Counted from the stretch's first letter, positions 1 to 6,946 are shown. The stretch is 7,923 bases of DNA from Candidatus Bathyarchaeota archaeon (GCA_021162225.1 JAGGZB010000027.1:1-7923), one strand, 5' to 3'. The notes: generated by a model not told the origin, from the letters alone. Program-made: numbers and translations.

Positions 1-1
1 G

Positions 2-1102
2 CTTAAGTGGAGGGCTAAGCGTTGCGCCGTCGGGTTAGGAGGCGAACTAAACAATACTGGATGCATTCTGCTTGAGGATAAGGCCTTCCTATCACAGCAT
101 ATAGGAGATGTTGAGAACGTTGAAACGAGAAGGTTCCTGGAAGAATCCGTCAAGCATTTAGCCCGCTTAACGAATAGCAAAGTCGAGATGATCGCATGCG
201 ATCTTCATCCAAAGTTTGTTACGACGAGGCTTGCACAAGACCTTGCGGAGGAGAATGGCTGGCAGCTACTCCAAATCCAGCATCACCACGCGCATGTATC
301 CGCCTTGATGGCTGAGCACGGCATAGATGAGATTATAGGAGTATCATGCGACGGATATGGATATGGACTGAACGGCGAAGCATGGGGTGGAGAAATACTA
401 TTCTGCACATTAGGGGACTCCACATTTAAGCGTCTAGCGCATTTGCAGAGGCAGCCGATGCCCGGCGGAGATACGGCTACACGCTACCCCCTCAGAATGG
501 CCGCTGGAATGCTCTTTGGAAAAGCCGACGTGGAGCAATGGCTCCTAAAACATCGGAAGTACCTCCCTCATGGAGAGAAGGAGATTGAGATCATCCTCCA
601 TCAGCTTAAGAAAAGAAGCGGCATTGTTATGACGACGAGCTGCGGAAGAGTTCTGGACGCGGTCTCAGCCATTCTAGGCGTGTGTTATGAGCGGACATAT
701 GAGGGTGAACCGGCTATGAAGCTCGAATCCGCCGCCCTGAAGGGCAGAGACGTTCTGAGACTAAAGCCAATAATGACAGGCGACGTCTTAGACACCACGG
801 AGCTCCTAGTAGAGATCTTCGAGAATAGAGGGAAGTATTCAGTTGCGGATCTCGCATACTCAGCTCACGCTTACCTCGCTAGGGGCCTAGCAACACTAGC
901 CGTTGAGAAGGCTCTTGAGGAAGGAGTTAAGGTAGTAGGCTTCTCCGGAGGCGTGGCATGCAATCAGATCATGGCCTCAATCATGCGTAGGATAGTGGAG
1001 AATTCCAGATTAAAGTTTCTCGTTCACGAAGCCGTTCCGCCGGGGGACGGCGGCTTATCGCTTGGTCAAGCAGCCGCAGCGGTCTTCAATTATGGACAAT
1101 AA
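2..1102 (+). CDS. hypF: Carbamoyltransferase HypF, C-terminal part (5' end outside window)
   Basis: HypF converts carbamoyl phosphate and ATP to a carbamoyl group that it passes to the C-terminal cysteine of HypE, the first step toward the CN- ligands of the [NiFe] centre. The frame is open from base 2, giving 366 residues, about half of a normal HypF of roughly 750. The N-terminal acylphosphatase and zinc-finger/YrdC portions would lie before the window. What is visible is the end of the YrdC-to-Kae1 junction (GLGGELNNT, then FLSQHIGDVENVET) and the Kae1-like domain: HHHAHV (281-298), DGYGYG followed by WGGE (from 350), SGGVACN (944-964) and PPGDGGLSLGQ near the end. The ATG at 188 is internal, because clear family sequence continues upstream of it. 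The canonical DGTGYG motif reads DGYGYG here. hypC follows 38 nt downstream on the same strand. Identity is certain; only the 5' end is missing. Confidence 0.96.
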   Translation, partial: LKWRAKRCAVGLGGELNNTGCILLEDKAFLSQHIGDVENVETRRFLEESVKHLARLTNSKVEMIACDLHPKFVTTRLAQDLAEENGWQLLQIQHHHAHVSALMAEHGIDEIIGVSCDGYGYGLNGEAWGGEILFCTLGDSTFKRLAHLQRQPMPGGDTATRYPLRMAAGMLFGKADVEQWLLKHRKYLPHGEKEIEIILHQLKKRSGIVMTTSCGRVLDAVSAILGVCYERTYEGEPAMKLESAALKGRDVLRLKPIMTGDVLDTTELLVEIFENRGKYSVADLAYSAHAYLARGLATLAVEKALEEGVKVVGFSGGVACNQIMASIMRRIVENSRLKFLVHEAVPPGDGGLSLGQAAAAVFNYGQ

Positions 1103-1140
1103 CAGATTTATCACTGTTTAAGTCATATATGTGAAGAGCG

Positions 1141-1359
1141 ATGTGCTTAGCAGTTCCAGCGAAGATCATTAAGATTAACGGTGATAGAGCCCAAGCTGAC
1201 TTTGGCGGTATCCTAAGAGAAGTAAACATAGCCCTCGTGGACGCTAAGGTTGGAGAATATGTACTCGTTCATGCTGGATACGCGATCCAGACTCTAAGCC
1301 AAGAAGAAGCCGAAGAGACCCTGCGCTTATGGAAGGAGATTCTAAATGACAAAGATTAG
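1141..1359 (+). CDS. hypC: Hydrogenase maturation chaperone HypC
   Basis: HypC is a small OB-fold chaperone that binds HypD while the Fe(CN)2CO unit is assembled and then delivers it to the hydrogenase large-subunit precursor. The 72-residue protein has the usual family length and opens with the invariant MCLAVP. Cys2, exposed after removal of Met, is the known iron-binding residue. This fixes the start at 1141, since any other start would lose Cys2. A GTGA sequence at 1131-1134, 6 nt before the start, is a plausible Shine-Dalgarno core. It lies 38 nt after hypF and 20 nt before hypD, so the three are probably one transcript. A TTTAAG at 1117-1122 could act as a weak internal TATA element but is not convincing. 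The alternative, a HypC paralogue such as HupF/HybG, cannot be excluded by sequence but would have the same role. Confidence 0.96.
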   Translation: MCLAVPAKIIKINGDRAQADFGGILREVNIALVDAKVGEYVLVHAGYAIQTLSQEEAEETLRLWKEILNDKD

Positions 1360-1379
1360 CTTCAGTGTGCTGATGATTA

Positions 1380-2456
1380 ATGATTAAAGAAATGAGATTC
1401 AGGGATGCGGCACTTGCGAAGCGTGTTGCGGAGAAGATCCGCAAAATCGCGCCGAGCAAAGGCACGGTCAAAATATGCCATATCTGCGGAACGCATGAGT
1501 GGACCATAACTCATTATGGAATACGTAGCCTCCTTCCAGAGAGCGTTGAGGTCATAGCCGGACCTGGATGCCCAGTCTGCATAGTTCCAGCCTCCGAGAT
1601 CGACGAAGCTATCGAGATGGCGTTGGACGGCGTTACAGTTACATGCTTCGGAGATCTTCTCCGCGTTCCAGGTTCAAAGATGTCCCTCTTAGACGCTAGG
1701 GCCGAGGGGGCGGATGTCCGAGTTGTCTACAGCGTCGCGGATGCCATTAAAATGGCTAGGAGGGAACGAGAGAAACAGTTTGTCTTCTTCGCTGTGGGCT
1801 TTGAAACTACAGCTCCCTCAACAGCCGTGGAGATTCTTAAAGGCCCTCCTGAAAACATGAGCTTCCTGATCTCTCATCGGCTGATCCCGCCAGCTATGAA
1901 GGCTCTAGTCGAGATGGAAGACCTGAGTCTAAACGGCTTCATCGCGCCGGGCCACGTCAGCACAATCATCGGCATGAAACCCTACGAGATTTTCCCGCGA
2001 GATTACGGAATGCCGACTGTTGTAGCTGGCTTCGAACCTCTAGATGTGCTCTTCGCAATCTACATGATTCTAAAGCAGATCAGGAAAGGTGAGCCGCGGC
2101 TCGAAAATGAGTATGTACGAGCTGTGCTCCCCGAAGGAAACGTGAGGGCTCAGAGGCTGATGAGGAAAGTTTTCAAAGCCGAGGATGGAAGATGGCGGGG
2201 GCTACAGATCATACCAGAATCAGTTCTCACCTTACGAGACAATTACAAAAGGTACGATTCGAGACAGAAGTATGATCTGCATGTTAAGTGTGGCGTCGAT
2301 ATTCGTCCAGGATGTAGATGTCACCTGGTCATAGTTGGAAAGATAAAACCAACAGAATGTCCGCTCTTCATGAAGGCCTGCACTCCGCATAGGCCAGTAG
2401 GTCCATGCATGGTTAGCATGGAGGGAACCTGCAGAATATGGGCCGGAAGCACCTAG
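1380..2456 (+). CDS. hypD: Hydrogenase maturation iron-sulfur protein HypD
   Basis: HypD is the [4Fe-4S] scaffold on which, together with HypC, iron receives its CO and two CN- ligands. The 358 residues match the family length (about 360-380). Visible hallmarks are CGTHEW (Cys36), GPGCPVC (Cys64 and Cys67), GFETTAP, GFEPLDVL, and a cysteine-rich C-terminus with Cys327, Cys334, Cys343 and Cys351 in the CPLF, CTPHRP, GPCMVS, EGTC arrangement. The first three cysteines belong to the iron-binding and redox site in the family; the C-terminal group supplies the cluster. The ATG at 1380 is the first in frame; Met5 (ATG at 1392) is a possible alternative because no strong Shine-Dalgarno precedes 1380. 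A four-codon out-of-frame ORF (1373-1387) overlaps the start. The gene ends 17 nt before the stop of the convergent hypE. Confidence 0.97.
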   Translation: MIKEMRFRDAALAKRVAEKIRKIAPSKGTVKICHICGTHEWTITHYGIRSLLPESVEVIAGPGCPVCIVPASEIDEAIEMALDGVTVTCFGDLLRVPGSKMSLLDARAEGADVRVVYSVADAIKMARREREKQFVFFAVGFETTAPSTAVEILKGPPENMSFLISHRLIPPAMKALVEMEDLSLNGFIAPGHVSTIIGMKPYEIFPRDYGMPTVVAGFEPLDVLFAIYMILKQIRKGEPRLENEYVRAVLPEGNVRAQRLMRKVFKAEDGRWRGLQIIPESVLTLRDNYKRYDSRQKYDLHVKCGVDIRPGCRCHLVIVGKIKPTECPLFMKACTPHRPVGPCMVSMEGTCRIWAGST

Positions 2457-2473
2457 CCCATAAATGAATAAGC

Positions 2474-3538
2474 CTAGCAAATTCTCGGAACGGGATCTCC
2501 AACAGGCCTACTGATTATTCTCCTCCCCCCAACCAGAGTCTGCATTGCCACTCCAGAGAACTCCAACGTGACCTCGCCTATTATCTCAGCGTCTCTGCCC
2601 TCCTCAGTCGATCTCAAAAGCTCCAATGCCTCTTCTGCCTTCTCCTTCACTACTCCTATGACGAGTTTTCCCTCATTTCCTATCTCAAGCGGGTCTAATC
2701 CAAGCATTTCACATGCAGCCTGCACATCTCTCCTGACGGGAATCTTATCCTCGTATACCAGCACGCCAACTCCAGATTTCTCACTAAGCTCGTTCAGCGC
2801 ATCAGCTAAGCCGCCGCGCGTTGGATCCTTCATTGCAACCAATCCGCCAACCTCGTTTAGAAGCCTCTGAACCAGCCTATTCAGCGGCTTAACATCAGAT
2901 CTTATTTTGCCTCCGAAGCTCAGTCCCTCCTGTGCCGATAGCACAGCTAAGCCATGGTCGCCTATGGTTCCGGAGACTATAATTCTGTCGCCTTTCCTAA
3001 GATTGGAGTCGAGGATCCATCTTGCCTCGAAACCCGACCTATACTTCTTAACAACTTCAAGGTTTCTTTCTAAGGCCTCAGTCCGCCTTCCAATCCCAGA
3101 AGTATTTATGACGCATCCGCCTAGATTCCCCTTCTCAACAACCTTAGTATCCCCCGTGACTACGCTGACTCCGGCCTCACGGCAAGTTCTCTGCATACTC
3201 GCTAAGATGCGCTCAAAATCCCTTAAGGGCAAGCCCTCCTCTAGGATGAAGCCGCAGGCTAGAGCATACGGTTCCGCTCCTAGAACGGCTATATCATTCA
3301 CGGTTCCAGCGACAGCTATGCGTCCAATGTCTCCTCCAGGAAAGAAGAGCGGCTTGACAGCATGTGAGTCGCTCTTAAGAACTATATCATCTATAACGGC
3401 GGCATCGTCTAAAGCTTCGAGGGGAACTTCAATATCGCTACCTCCGAAATACTTTAAGACATAGTTCTTGACGAGGCTGTGCATAACCGTTCCCCCAGCG
3501 CCGTGAAGCATCGTTATGTATTCGTCTTTCTCGCTCAT
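2474..3538 (-). CDS. hypE: Carbamoyl dehydratase HypE
   Basis: HypE takes the carbamoyl group from HypF on its C-terminal cysteine and dehydrates it with ATP to an enzyme thiocyanate, the CN- donor for HypC-HypD. It belongs to the AIR-synthase/PurM-like ATP-binding family. The 354-residue product shows HGAGG near residues 12-16, GDTKVVEKG, SGTIGDHG, DPTRGGLA and the diagnostic terminal PRIC (Cys354), so the catalytic tail is intact. Relative to bacterial HypE of about 335 residues there is an extra charged stretch of roughly 20 residues after SGIGRR (ALERNLEVVKKYRSGFEAR). The start at 3538 is supported by a good GGTGA Shine-Dalgarno 7 nt upstream. It is the only gene here on the - strand: convergent with hypD (17-nt gap) and divergent from hypA (91-nt gap). 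It probably has its own promoter and is regulated separately from hypFCD. Confidence 0.97.
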   Translation of the reverse strand: MSEKDEYITMLHGAGGTVMHSLVKNYVLKYFGGSDIEVPLEALDDAAVIDDIVLKSDSHAVKPLFFPGGDIGRIAVAGTVNDIAVLGAEPYALACGFILEEGLPLRDFERILASMQRTCREAGVSVVTGDTKVVEKGNLGGCVINTSGIGRRTEALERNLEVVKKYRSGFEARWILDSNLRKGDRIIVSGTIGDHGLAVLSAQEGLSFGGKIRSDVKPLNRLVQRLLNEVGGLVAMKDPTRGGLADALNELSEKSGVGVLVYEDKIPVRRDVQAACEMLGLDPLEIGNEGKLVIGVVKEKAEEALELLRSTEEGRDAEIIGEVTLEFSGVAMQTLVGGRRIISRPVGDPVPRIC

Positions 3539-3545
3539 TGACCCT

Positions 3546-3550
3546 TCACC
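3546..3550 (-). promoter_or_regulatory. Shine-Dalgarno of hypE
   Basis: On the - strand this reads GGTGA, the archaeal anti-16S core, with 7 nt to the ATG at 3538. It supports that ATG over the internal Met10, which would also precede the HGAGG motif. It also means hypE has a leader, unlike its divergent neighbour hypA. Confidence 0.7.
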
Positions 3551-3599
3551 GCGATAGATAGCAATCTCCCTCCCTGAAATCCTTTCCTTAACCGCGACT

Positions 3600-3607
3600 C
3601 TTAAATA
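3600..3607. promoter_or_regulatory. Shared TATA-like box of the divergent hypE/hypA promoters
   Basis: The sequence reads CTTAAATA on the + strand and TATTTAAG on the - strand, so it resembles an archaeal TATA box both ways. For hypA, a start about 26 nt downstream of the box centre falls at or near the ATG at 3630, which predicts a leaderless mRNA; indeed no Shine-Dalgarno is seen before hypA. For hypE, the same distance gives a start near 3577 and a leader of about 39 nt that contains the GGTGA site. A second - strand candidate, GGTTAAGG (plus-strand 3585-3592), is less TATA-like. No clear purine-rich BRE is seen on the + side. The reading is inference from spacing and composition. Confidence 0.5.
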
Positions 3608-3629
3608 CGTTGCCAGCTAAGGCTTCAGT

Positions 3630-4031
3630 ATGCATGAATGGGCCTTAGCGGAGGCTGTTGTCTCAACAGTTTCTCAAATAGCTATTAGGGAAGGCTTAAG
3701 AAGGGTTACGGAGGTTAGGCTTAAAGTCGGAGAGCTGCAACAGATAGAAATAGAGATCCTAAGATTCGCCTTGTCAGAGCTTAAGAGATCAAGTCTCCTA
3801 GAAGAAGCGGAGTTCATTATAGAGACTGAGAAGGCCGAGCTGAGATGCAGAGTATGCGGTCATAAATGGTTCTTCAGGAGAAATGAGGTAGACGAGGATG
3901 TCGCCGAGGCCATCCATTTCGTTCCGGAGATTGCTCATGCATATATTAGGTGTCCGAGATGTGGAAGTCCAGACTTCGAGGTTGTGCGTGGACGCGGAGT
4001 ATGGCTTGAAAGCGTCGAGGGTGTGAAATAG
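3630..4031 (+). CDS. hypA: Nickel metallochaperone HypA
   Basis: HypA delivers nickel to the hydrogenase large subunit after the iron centre is in place. The 133-residue protein begins with MHE, whose amino terminus, His2 and Glu3 form the nickel site, so the start at 3630 is fixed. A zinc site is made by Cys73/Cys76 and Cys108/Cys111. The 31 residues between the two CxxC pairs are much longer than the 13 or so of bacterial HypA and resemble the Thermococcus-type HypA, including the HFVPEIAHAY segment and the ending PDFEVVRGRGVWLESVEG. The gene starts a transcript with the ATPase gene, which begins after a single base, so the two are almost surely co-translated and probably bind each other. 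No Shine-Dalgarno precedes it; the TATA-like box about 26 nt upstream suggests leaderless translation. Confidence 0.96.
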   Translation: MHEWALAEAVVSTVSQIAIREGLRRVTEVRLKVGELQQIEIEILRFALSELKRSSLLEEAEFIIETEKAELRCRVCGHKWFFRRNEVDEDVAEAIHFVPEIAHAYIRCPRCGSPDFEVVRGRGVWLESVEGVK

Positions 4032-4032
4032 A

Positions 4033-4776
4033 ATGGCTGATCCAAGAGTCTCAGTAATCGAAGATAGGCTCAAGAAGGTGAACAAGGTATTATCGGTCTC
4101 AAGTGGGAAGGGCGGAGTCGGCAAGAGCCTAATCGCGTCCACCCTGTCTCTGGCGCTAGCTGATAAAGGCTACGAGGTCGGCCTCTTCGATATAGACTTC
4201 ACAAATCCCTCAACTCATATAATCTTAAACGCGGAGAGCGTAAGCCCAACCGAGGAGAACGGCGTAATTCCCCCCAGAGTCCGCGGGCTAAAATACATGT
4301 CCATAATATATTATTCCAGCGGCCACGTCTCCCCCCTCAGAGGAGTAGACGTATCAAACGCGCTGATTGAGCTGCTGGCCATAACGAGGTGGGGTGAGAC
4401 AGACTTTCTAGTGATAGACATGCCCCCCGGAATAGGCGATGCAGTCCTAGATATGATAAGGCTTGTAAAGAAGGCAAATTTTCTCGTGGTTACCACCCCC
4501 TCCAAACTGGCCTTCGAGACTGTTAGGAAACTCGCAAGTCTTCTCTTAGAGATGAGGATCCCCATAATAGGCGTCATTGAGAACATGAAGATGAGAGAGT
4601 CCCCCTTCATTCAGGAGCAAGTCGAGAAGATGGGTTTACGGTTCCTCGGAGAGATACCGTTCGACTACTCACTTGAAGAAGCCATAGGAGACGTAAATAA
4701 GCTCTTAAAGACGATGTTTGCGCAAAAAGTAAAGGAATTAGCGGAGAAAATAGCCCTGCAGACGCTCGGAGACTAG
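4033..4776 (+). CDS. Mrp/MinD-family ATPase, probable atypical HypB (HypA partner)
   Basis: The 247-residue protein is a deviant Walker A P-loop ATPase: SGKGGVGKS (Lys26, Lys31), LFDIDFTNPS as switch I with Asp53 and Asp55, and WGETDFLVIDMPPGIGD as the Mrp-type switch II with Asp129. It contains no cysteine at all, so it lacks the CxxC that Mrp/NBP35/ApbC cluster carriers use to hold a [4Fe-4S]. In Thermococcus a Mrp/MinD-type protein replaces the GTPase HypB, forms a complex with HypA and raises its nickel affinity. Position directly after hypA (1-nt gap), a Thermococcus-like HypA linker, and absence of a GTPase hypB in the window all point to that role. A GAGGGTG (4017-4023) serves as ribosome binding site 9 nt before the ATG. 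The alternative is a general Mrp-like protein; assignment as nickel-insertion partner is inference from context and missing cysteines. Confidence 0.85.
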   Translation: MADPRVSVIEDRLKKVNKVLSVSSGKGGVGKSLIASTLSLALADKGYEVGLFDIDFTNPSTHIILNAESVSPTEENGVIPPRVRGLKYMSIIYYSSGHVSPLRGVDVSNALIELLAITRWGETDFLVIDMPPGIGDAVLDMIRLVKKANFLVVTTPSKLAFETVRKLASLLLEMRIPIIGVIENMKMRESPFIQEQVEKMGLRFLGEIPFDYSLEEAIGDVNKLLKTMFAQKVKELAEKIALQTLGD

Positions 4777-4788
4777 AAACCTTTAAAC
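4776..4788 (+). promoter_or_regulatory. BRE/TATA-like promoter of the hydrogenase operon
   Basis: The sequence GAAACCTTTAAAC combines a purine-rich BRE-like part with a TTTAAA box, and directly follows the stop of the upstream ATPase gene. Counting about 27 nt from the box centre gives a start near 4811, in a run of purines (GGGAAAC), and a leader of about 40 nt before the ATG at 4852. The 75-nt spacer and this box indicate that the hydrogenase subunits can be transcribed separately from hypA and its partner. Not experimentally supported. Confidence 0.55.
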
Positions 4789-4840
4789 CTTTCTCATTCC
4801 TTCATAAAAAGGGAAACATCAAAATTCTTAGTGAAGGCAG

Positions 4841-4852
4841 ATGGGTAACTAA
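4841..4852 (+). other. Three-codon upstream ORF overlapping the small-subunit start
   Basis: ATG GGT AAC TAA ends inside TAATG, so its stop shares one base with the ATG of the hydrogenase small subunit at 4852. A GTGAAGG purine-rich stretch (4831-4837) sits only 3 nt before this mini-ORF, while the spacing to 4852 is 14 nt. Ribosomes could therefore reach the real gene by termination-reinitiation. It may equally be chance. Confidence 0.3.
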
Positions 4853-5295
4853 TGAACCTGCTGAAGTGGGCTCGAACTAAGTCACCTTGGATCCTGCACT
4901 TTAACACCGGCGGATGCAACGGATGCGACATAGAACTCCTAGCGGCCTTCACGCCCAGATTCGATGTTGAACGCTTCGGAATACTCCTGCAGGGAAGCCC
5001 GAGACATGCAGATATACTCGCCGTAACGGGTCCCGTGACTCTACAAGTTAGAGAGAGACTGATAAGAATATATGAGCAGATGCCTGAGCCGAAGTACGTC
5101 TTAGCGGTGGGCTCATGCGCTTGCAGCGGAGCTCCCTTTAAAGACTGCTACAATGTTATTGGAGGAGTTGACAAAGTGTTACCAGTGGATGTCTACGTTC
5201 CCGGATGCCCTCCGAAGCCGGAAGCGATAATCGACGGCGTCGTTAAGCTCATTCAAAAGATCGAAGAGGAGAAGATCGATGAGAAGGGAAGATAA
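4852..5295 (+). CDS. Group 4 [NiFe]-hydrogenase small subunit (NuoB/EchC/MbhJ-like)
   Basis: This subunit holds the proximal [4Fe-4S] cluster that passes electrons between the NiFe site and the polyferredoxin. The 147 residues are all cytoplasmic: there is no Tat signal and no membrane segment, as in group 4 enzymes and unlike group 1 small subunits. The cluster ligands are Cys22 and Cys25 (GGCNGCDIE), Cys89 (GSCACSG) and Cys119 (PGCPPKPE). The CxxC spacing is that of Ech/Mbh/HycG-type hydrogenases; complex I NuoB has adjacent cysteines instead. Other family sequence is TPRFDVERFG, GSPRHADIL, VTGPV and AIIDGVVKLI. Two further cysteines, Cys91 and Cys99, are not needed for the cluster. It is the first gene of the operon; the next gene overlaps its end by 17 nt. 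The choice between Ech, Mbh or another subtype is open. Confidence 0.93.
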   Translation: MNLLKWARTKSPWILHFNTGGCNGCDIELLAAFTPRFDVERFGILLQGSPRHADILAVTGPVTLQVRERLIRIYEQMPEPKYVLAVGSCACSGAPFKDCYNVIGGVDKVLPVDVYVPGCPPKPEAIIDGVVKLIQKIEEEKIDEKGR

Positions 5296-5761
5296 AATAA
5301 CGGCTGAGATGCAGGAGAAGCTGAAGGAAAAGATCATTGCTATTGAAGTTCCCAGAGAGAGAAGAATCTTCGCCTACATAAAGACGGAAGCATTAAAGGA
5401 ATCAATAAAATTTCTGAAGGATATTGGCTTCAAGCATTTATCCACTATAACGGGAGTCGATGTGGAGGATGGTATAGAGCTAATCTATCACCTAGCACTC
5501 GACGGCTCCATAGAGCTCTCCCTAAGACTAAAAGTGCAAAAGGACGATCCGAGAGTGCCGACAATAACTGATATTATCCCAGGGGCAGTTCTCTACGAGC
5601 GTGAAGTCCACGAGATGTTCGGCGTGAACTTCGAGGGCCACCCAGACCTCTCACCACTTATTCTCCCCGAAGAGTGGCCTAGAAACATATACCCGCTGAG
5701 AAAGAAACATACGCTTGAACACCTTAAAAACTTAATCTTCAAGAAGGAAGATGGAGAATGA
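5279..5761 (+). CDS. Group 4 hydrogenase NuoC-like subunit (EchD/MbhK-like, 30-kDa family)
   Basis: This is the non-catalytic 30-kDa-family subunit that packs against the large subunit and stabilises the peripheral arm; it binds no cofactor. Of 160 residues, the family signature spans about 106-133: YEREVHEMFGVNF, then EGHPDLSPLILPEEWP, followed by YPLRK. The N-terminal half is charged and less conserved, with a helix-strand pattern ending in LSTITGVD. The ATG at 5279 lies inside the end of the small-subunit gene (17-nt overlap) behind a GAGGAGAA ribosome site. A second in-frame ATG at 5309 would remove the overlap but has a weaker site upstream; either start leaves the domain whole. The stop overlaps the next start as ATGA. 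It contains no cysteine, consistent with a structural role. Confidence 0.92.
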   Translation: MRREDKITAEMQEKLKEKIIAIEVPRERRIFAYIKTEALKESIKFLKDIGFKHLSTITGVDVEDGIELIYHLALDGSIELSLRLKVQKDDPRVPTITDIIPGAVLYEREVHEMFGVNFEGHPDLSPLILPEEWPRNIYPLRKKHTLEHLKNLIFKKEDGE

Positions 5762-6939
5762 GTTATGGTTCAATGATTAAAGTTCCATTCGGCCCCCAGC
5801 ATCCAGCATTGAAAGAGCCGGAGCACTTCCTATTCGAGATCGACGGAGACATAATCGTGAACGTTAAGCCCCGCATAGGATACAATCATAGAGGAATAGA
5901 GAAAGCCTTTGAAAGAAGGACATACATCCAAAACATATACTTGGCTGAACGTATATGCGGAATATGCTCAGATGCCCACACAACATGCTACACGCAGGCG
6001 ATAGAGGAGCTCCTGGACGTCGAGGTTCCTCCGAGAGCGAGATATATCCGCGTAATAGTAGCAGAGCTCGAGAGAATACATAGTCATTCTCTCTGGCTTG
6101 GAATAGCTGCTCACGAAATAGGCTTTGACACGCTTTTCATGCATCTGTGGCGGGACAGAGAGGCAGTGATGGACGTTCTTGAACTAGTATCTGGAAACCG
6201 TGTTCACTACGCAATGAATACTATAGGTGGTGTTAGAAGAGAGATAGCATCGGAGATCATTCCCAAAATAATAGGCTCTCTAGACTTCTTAGAGAAGAGA
6301 ACCAAGTATTACATGAAGGTTCTGAGATCAGAACAGACGGTGCTGAAGAGAACTGTTGACATTGGAGTTCTAAAGCCCGAAGACGCTGTTGAGCTCTGCG
6401 CTGTAGGACCAACCTTACGTGCAAGCGGTGTGAAGAACGATGTGCGCAGAGACGATCCCTACGCCGCATATGACGAGATCCCCTTCAATATAGTAACAGA
6501 TGATGGATGCGATGTTTTCTCAAGGATACTTGTTAGATGCGGAGAGATACTGGAAAGCATAAACATGATACGGTACGCTTTGGATCATATGCCTTCAGGA
6601 ATGCTACGTGTCAGGGTGCCCATGGCGGTTAAGCCCGGCGAGGCCGTTTCTAGAGTTGAGGCTCCAAGGGGAGAGCTTATTCACTACGTGAAATCTAATG
6701 GCTCAACTAGGCCTGAACGTTACAAGGTAAGAAGCCCAACACTAGCGAATATTCCAGCATTATGCAAGATGCTTATAGGCCAGCATGTAGCCGACATACC
6801 GATAATCCTAGCTGGGATAGATCCATGCTTCGCATGTATGGACAGGCTTGTCTTTGTTGATGTAAAGACCAATAAAAAGAAGGCTTTAGACTTTGAATCT
6901 TTTAGGAAAATAGTGAGAAAGCAGCGTGAGCTGCTCTGA
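5758..6939 (+). CDS. Group 4 [NiFe]-hydrogenase catalytic large subunit (NuoD/EchE/MbhL/HycE-like)
   Basis: This subunit carries the NiFe active site that reduces protons or oxidises H2. Both cysteine pairs needed for the metal are present: RICGICSDAH (Cys67, Cys70) and DPCFACMDR (Cys357, Cys360). Complex I NuoD has lost these, so this is a true hydrogenase. GPQHPALKEPEHF, GYNHRGIEKAFE and HSHSLWLGIAAHE are typical of the group 4/NuoD family. After Cys360 a further 33 residues follow. The MDR363-LV boundary matches the usual endopeptidase cleavage point three residues after the last cysteine, and the 30-residue tail (LVFVDVKTNKKK...) resembles the C-terminal propeptide of HycE. No maturation protease gene is in the window. 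The gene starts in an ATGA overlap with the NuoC-like gene. The Hyp genes next door presumably build its metal centre. Confidence 0.95.
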   Translation: MSYGSMIKVPFGPQHPALKEPEHFLFEIDGDIIVNVKPRIGYNHRGIEKAFERRTYIQNIYLAERICGICSDAHTTCYTQAIEELLDVEVPPRARYIRVIVAELERIHSHSLWLGIAAHEIGFDTLFMHLWRDREAVMDVLELVSGNRVHYAMNTIGGVRREIASEIIPKIIGSLDFLEKRTKYYMKVLRSEQTVLKRTVDIGVLKPEDAVELCAVGPTLRASGVKNDVRRDDPYAAYDEIPFNIVTDDGCDVFSRILVRCGEILESINMIRYALDHMPSGMLRVRVPMAVKPGEAVSRVEAPRGELIHYVKSNGSTRPERYKVRSPTLANIPALCKMLIGQHVADIPIILAGIDPCFACMDRLVFVDVKTNKKKALDFESFRKIVRKQRELL

Positions 6940-6946
6940 TCGGCAT

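Noticed and set aside
188..1102. A complete 304-residue gene starting at ATG 188
   Set aside because: HypF family sequence continues in the same frame up to base 2, so this ATG is internal to a longer hypF cut by the window edge.
2457..2473. A bidirectional terminator between convergent hypD and hypE
   Set aside because: The 17-nt gap has no T run or hairpin on either strand; termination must occur inside the opposing genes.
2907..3464. A 185-codon open frame on the + strand opposite hypE
   Set aside because: It is antisense to a clearly conserved hypE, its product is Ser/Pro-rich without any family motif, and no ribosome site or promoter precedes it.
4033..4776. Annotation as an iron-sulfur carrier Mrp/ApbC
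   Set aside because: The protein has no cysteine and directly follows hypA, so a cluster-carrier role is not supported.
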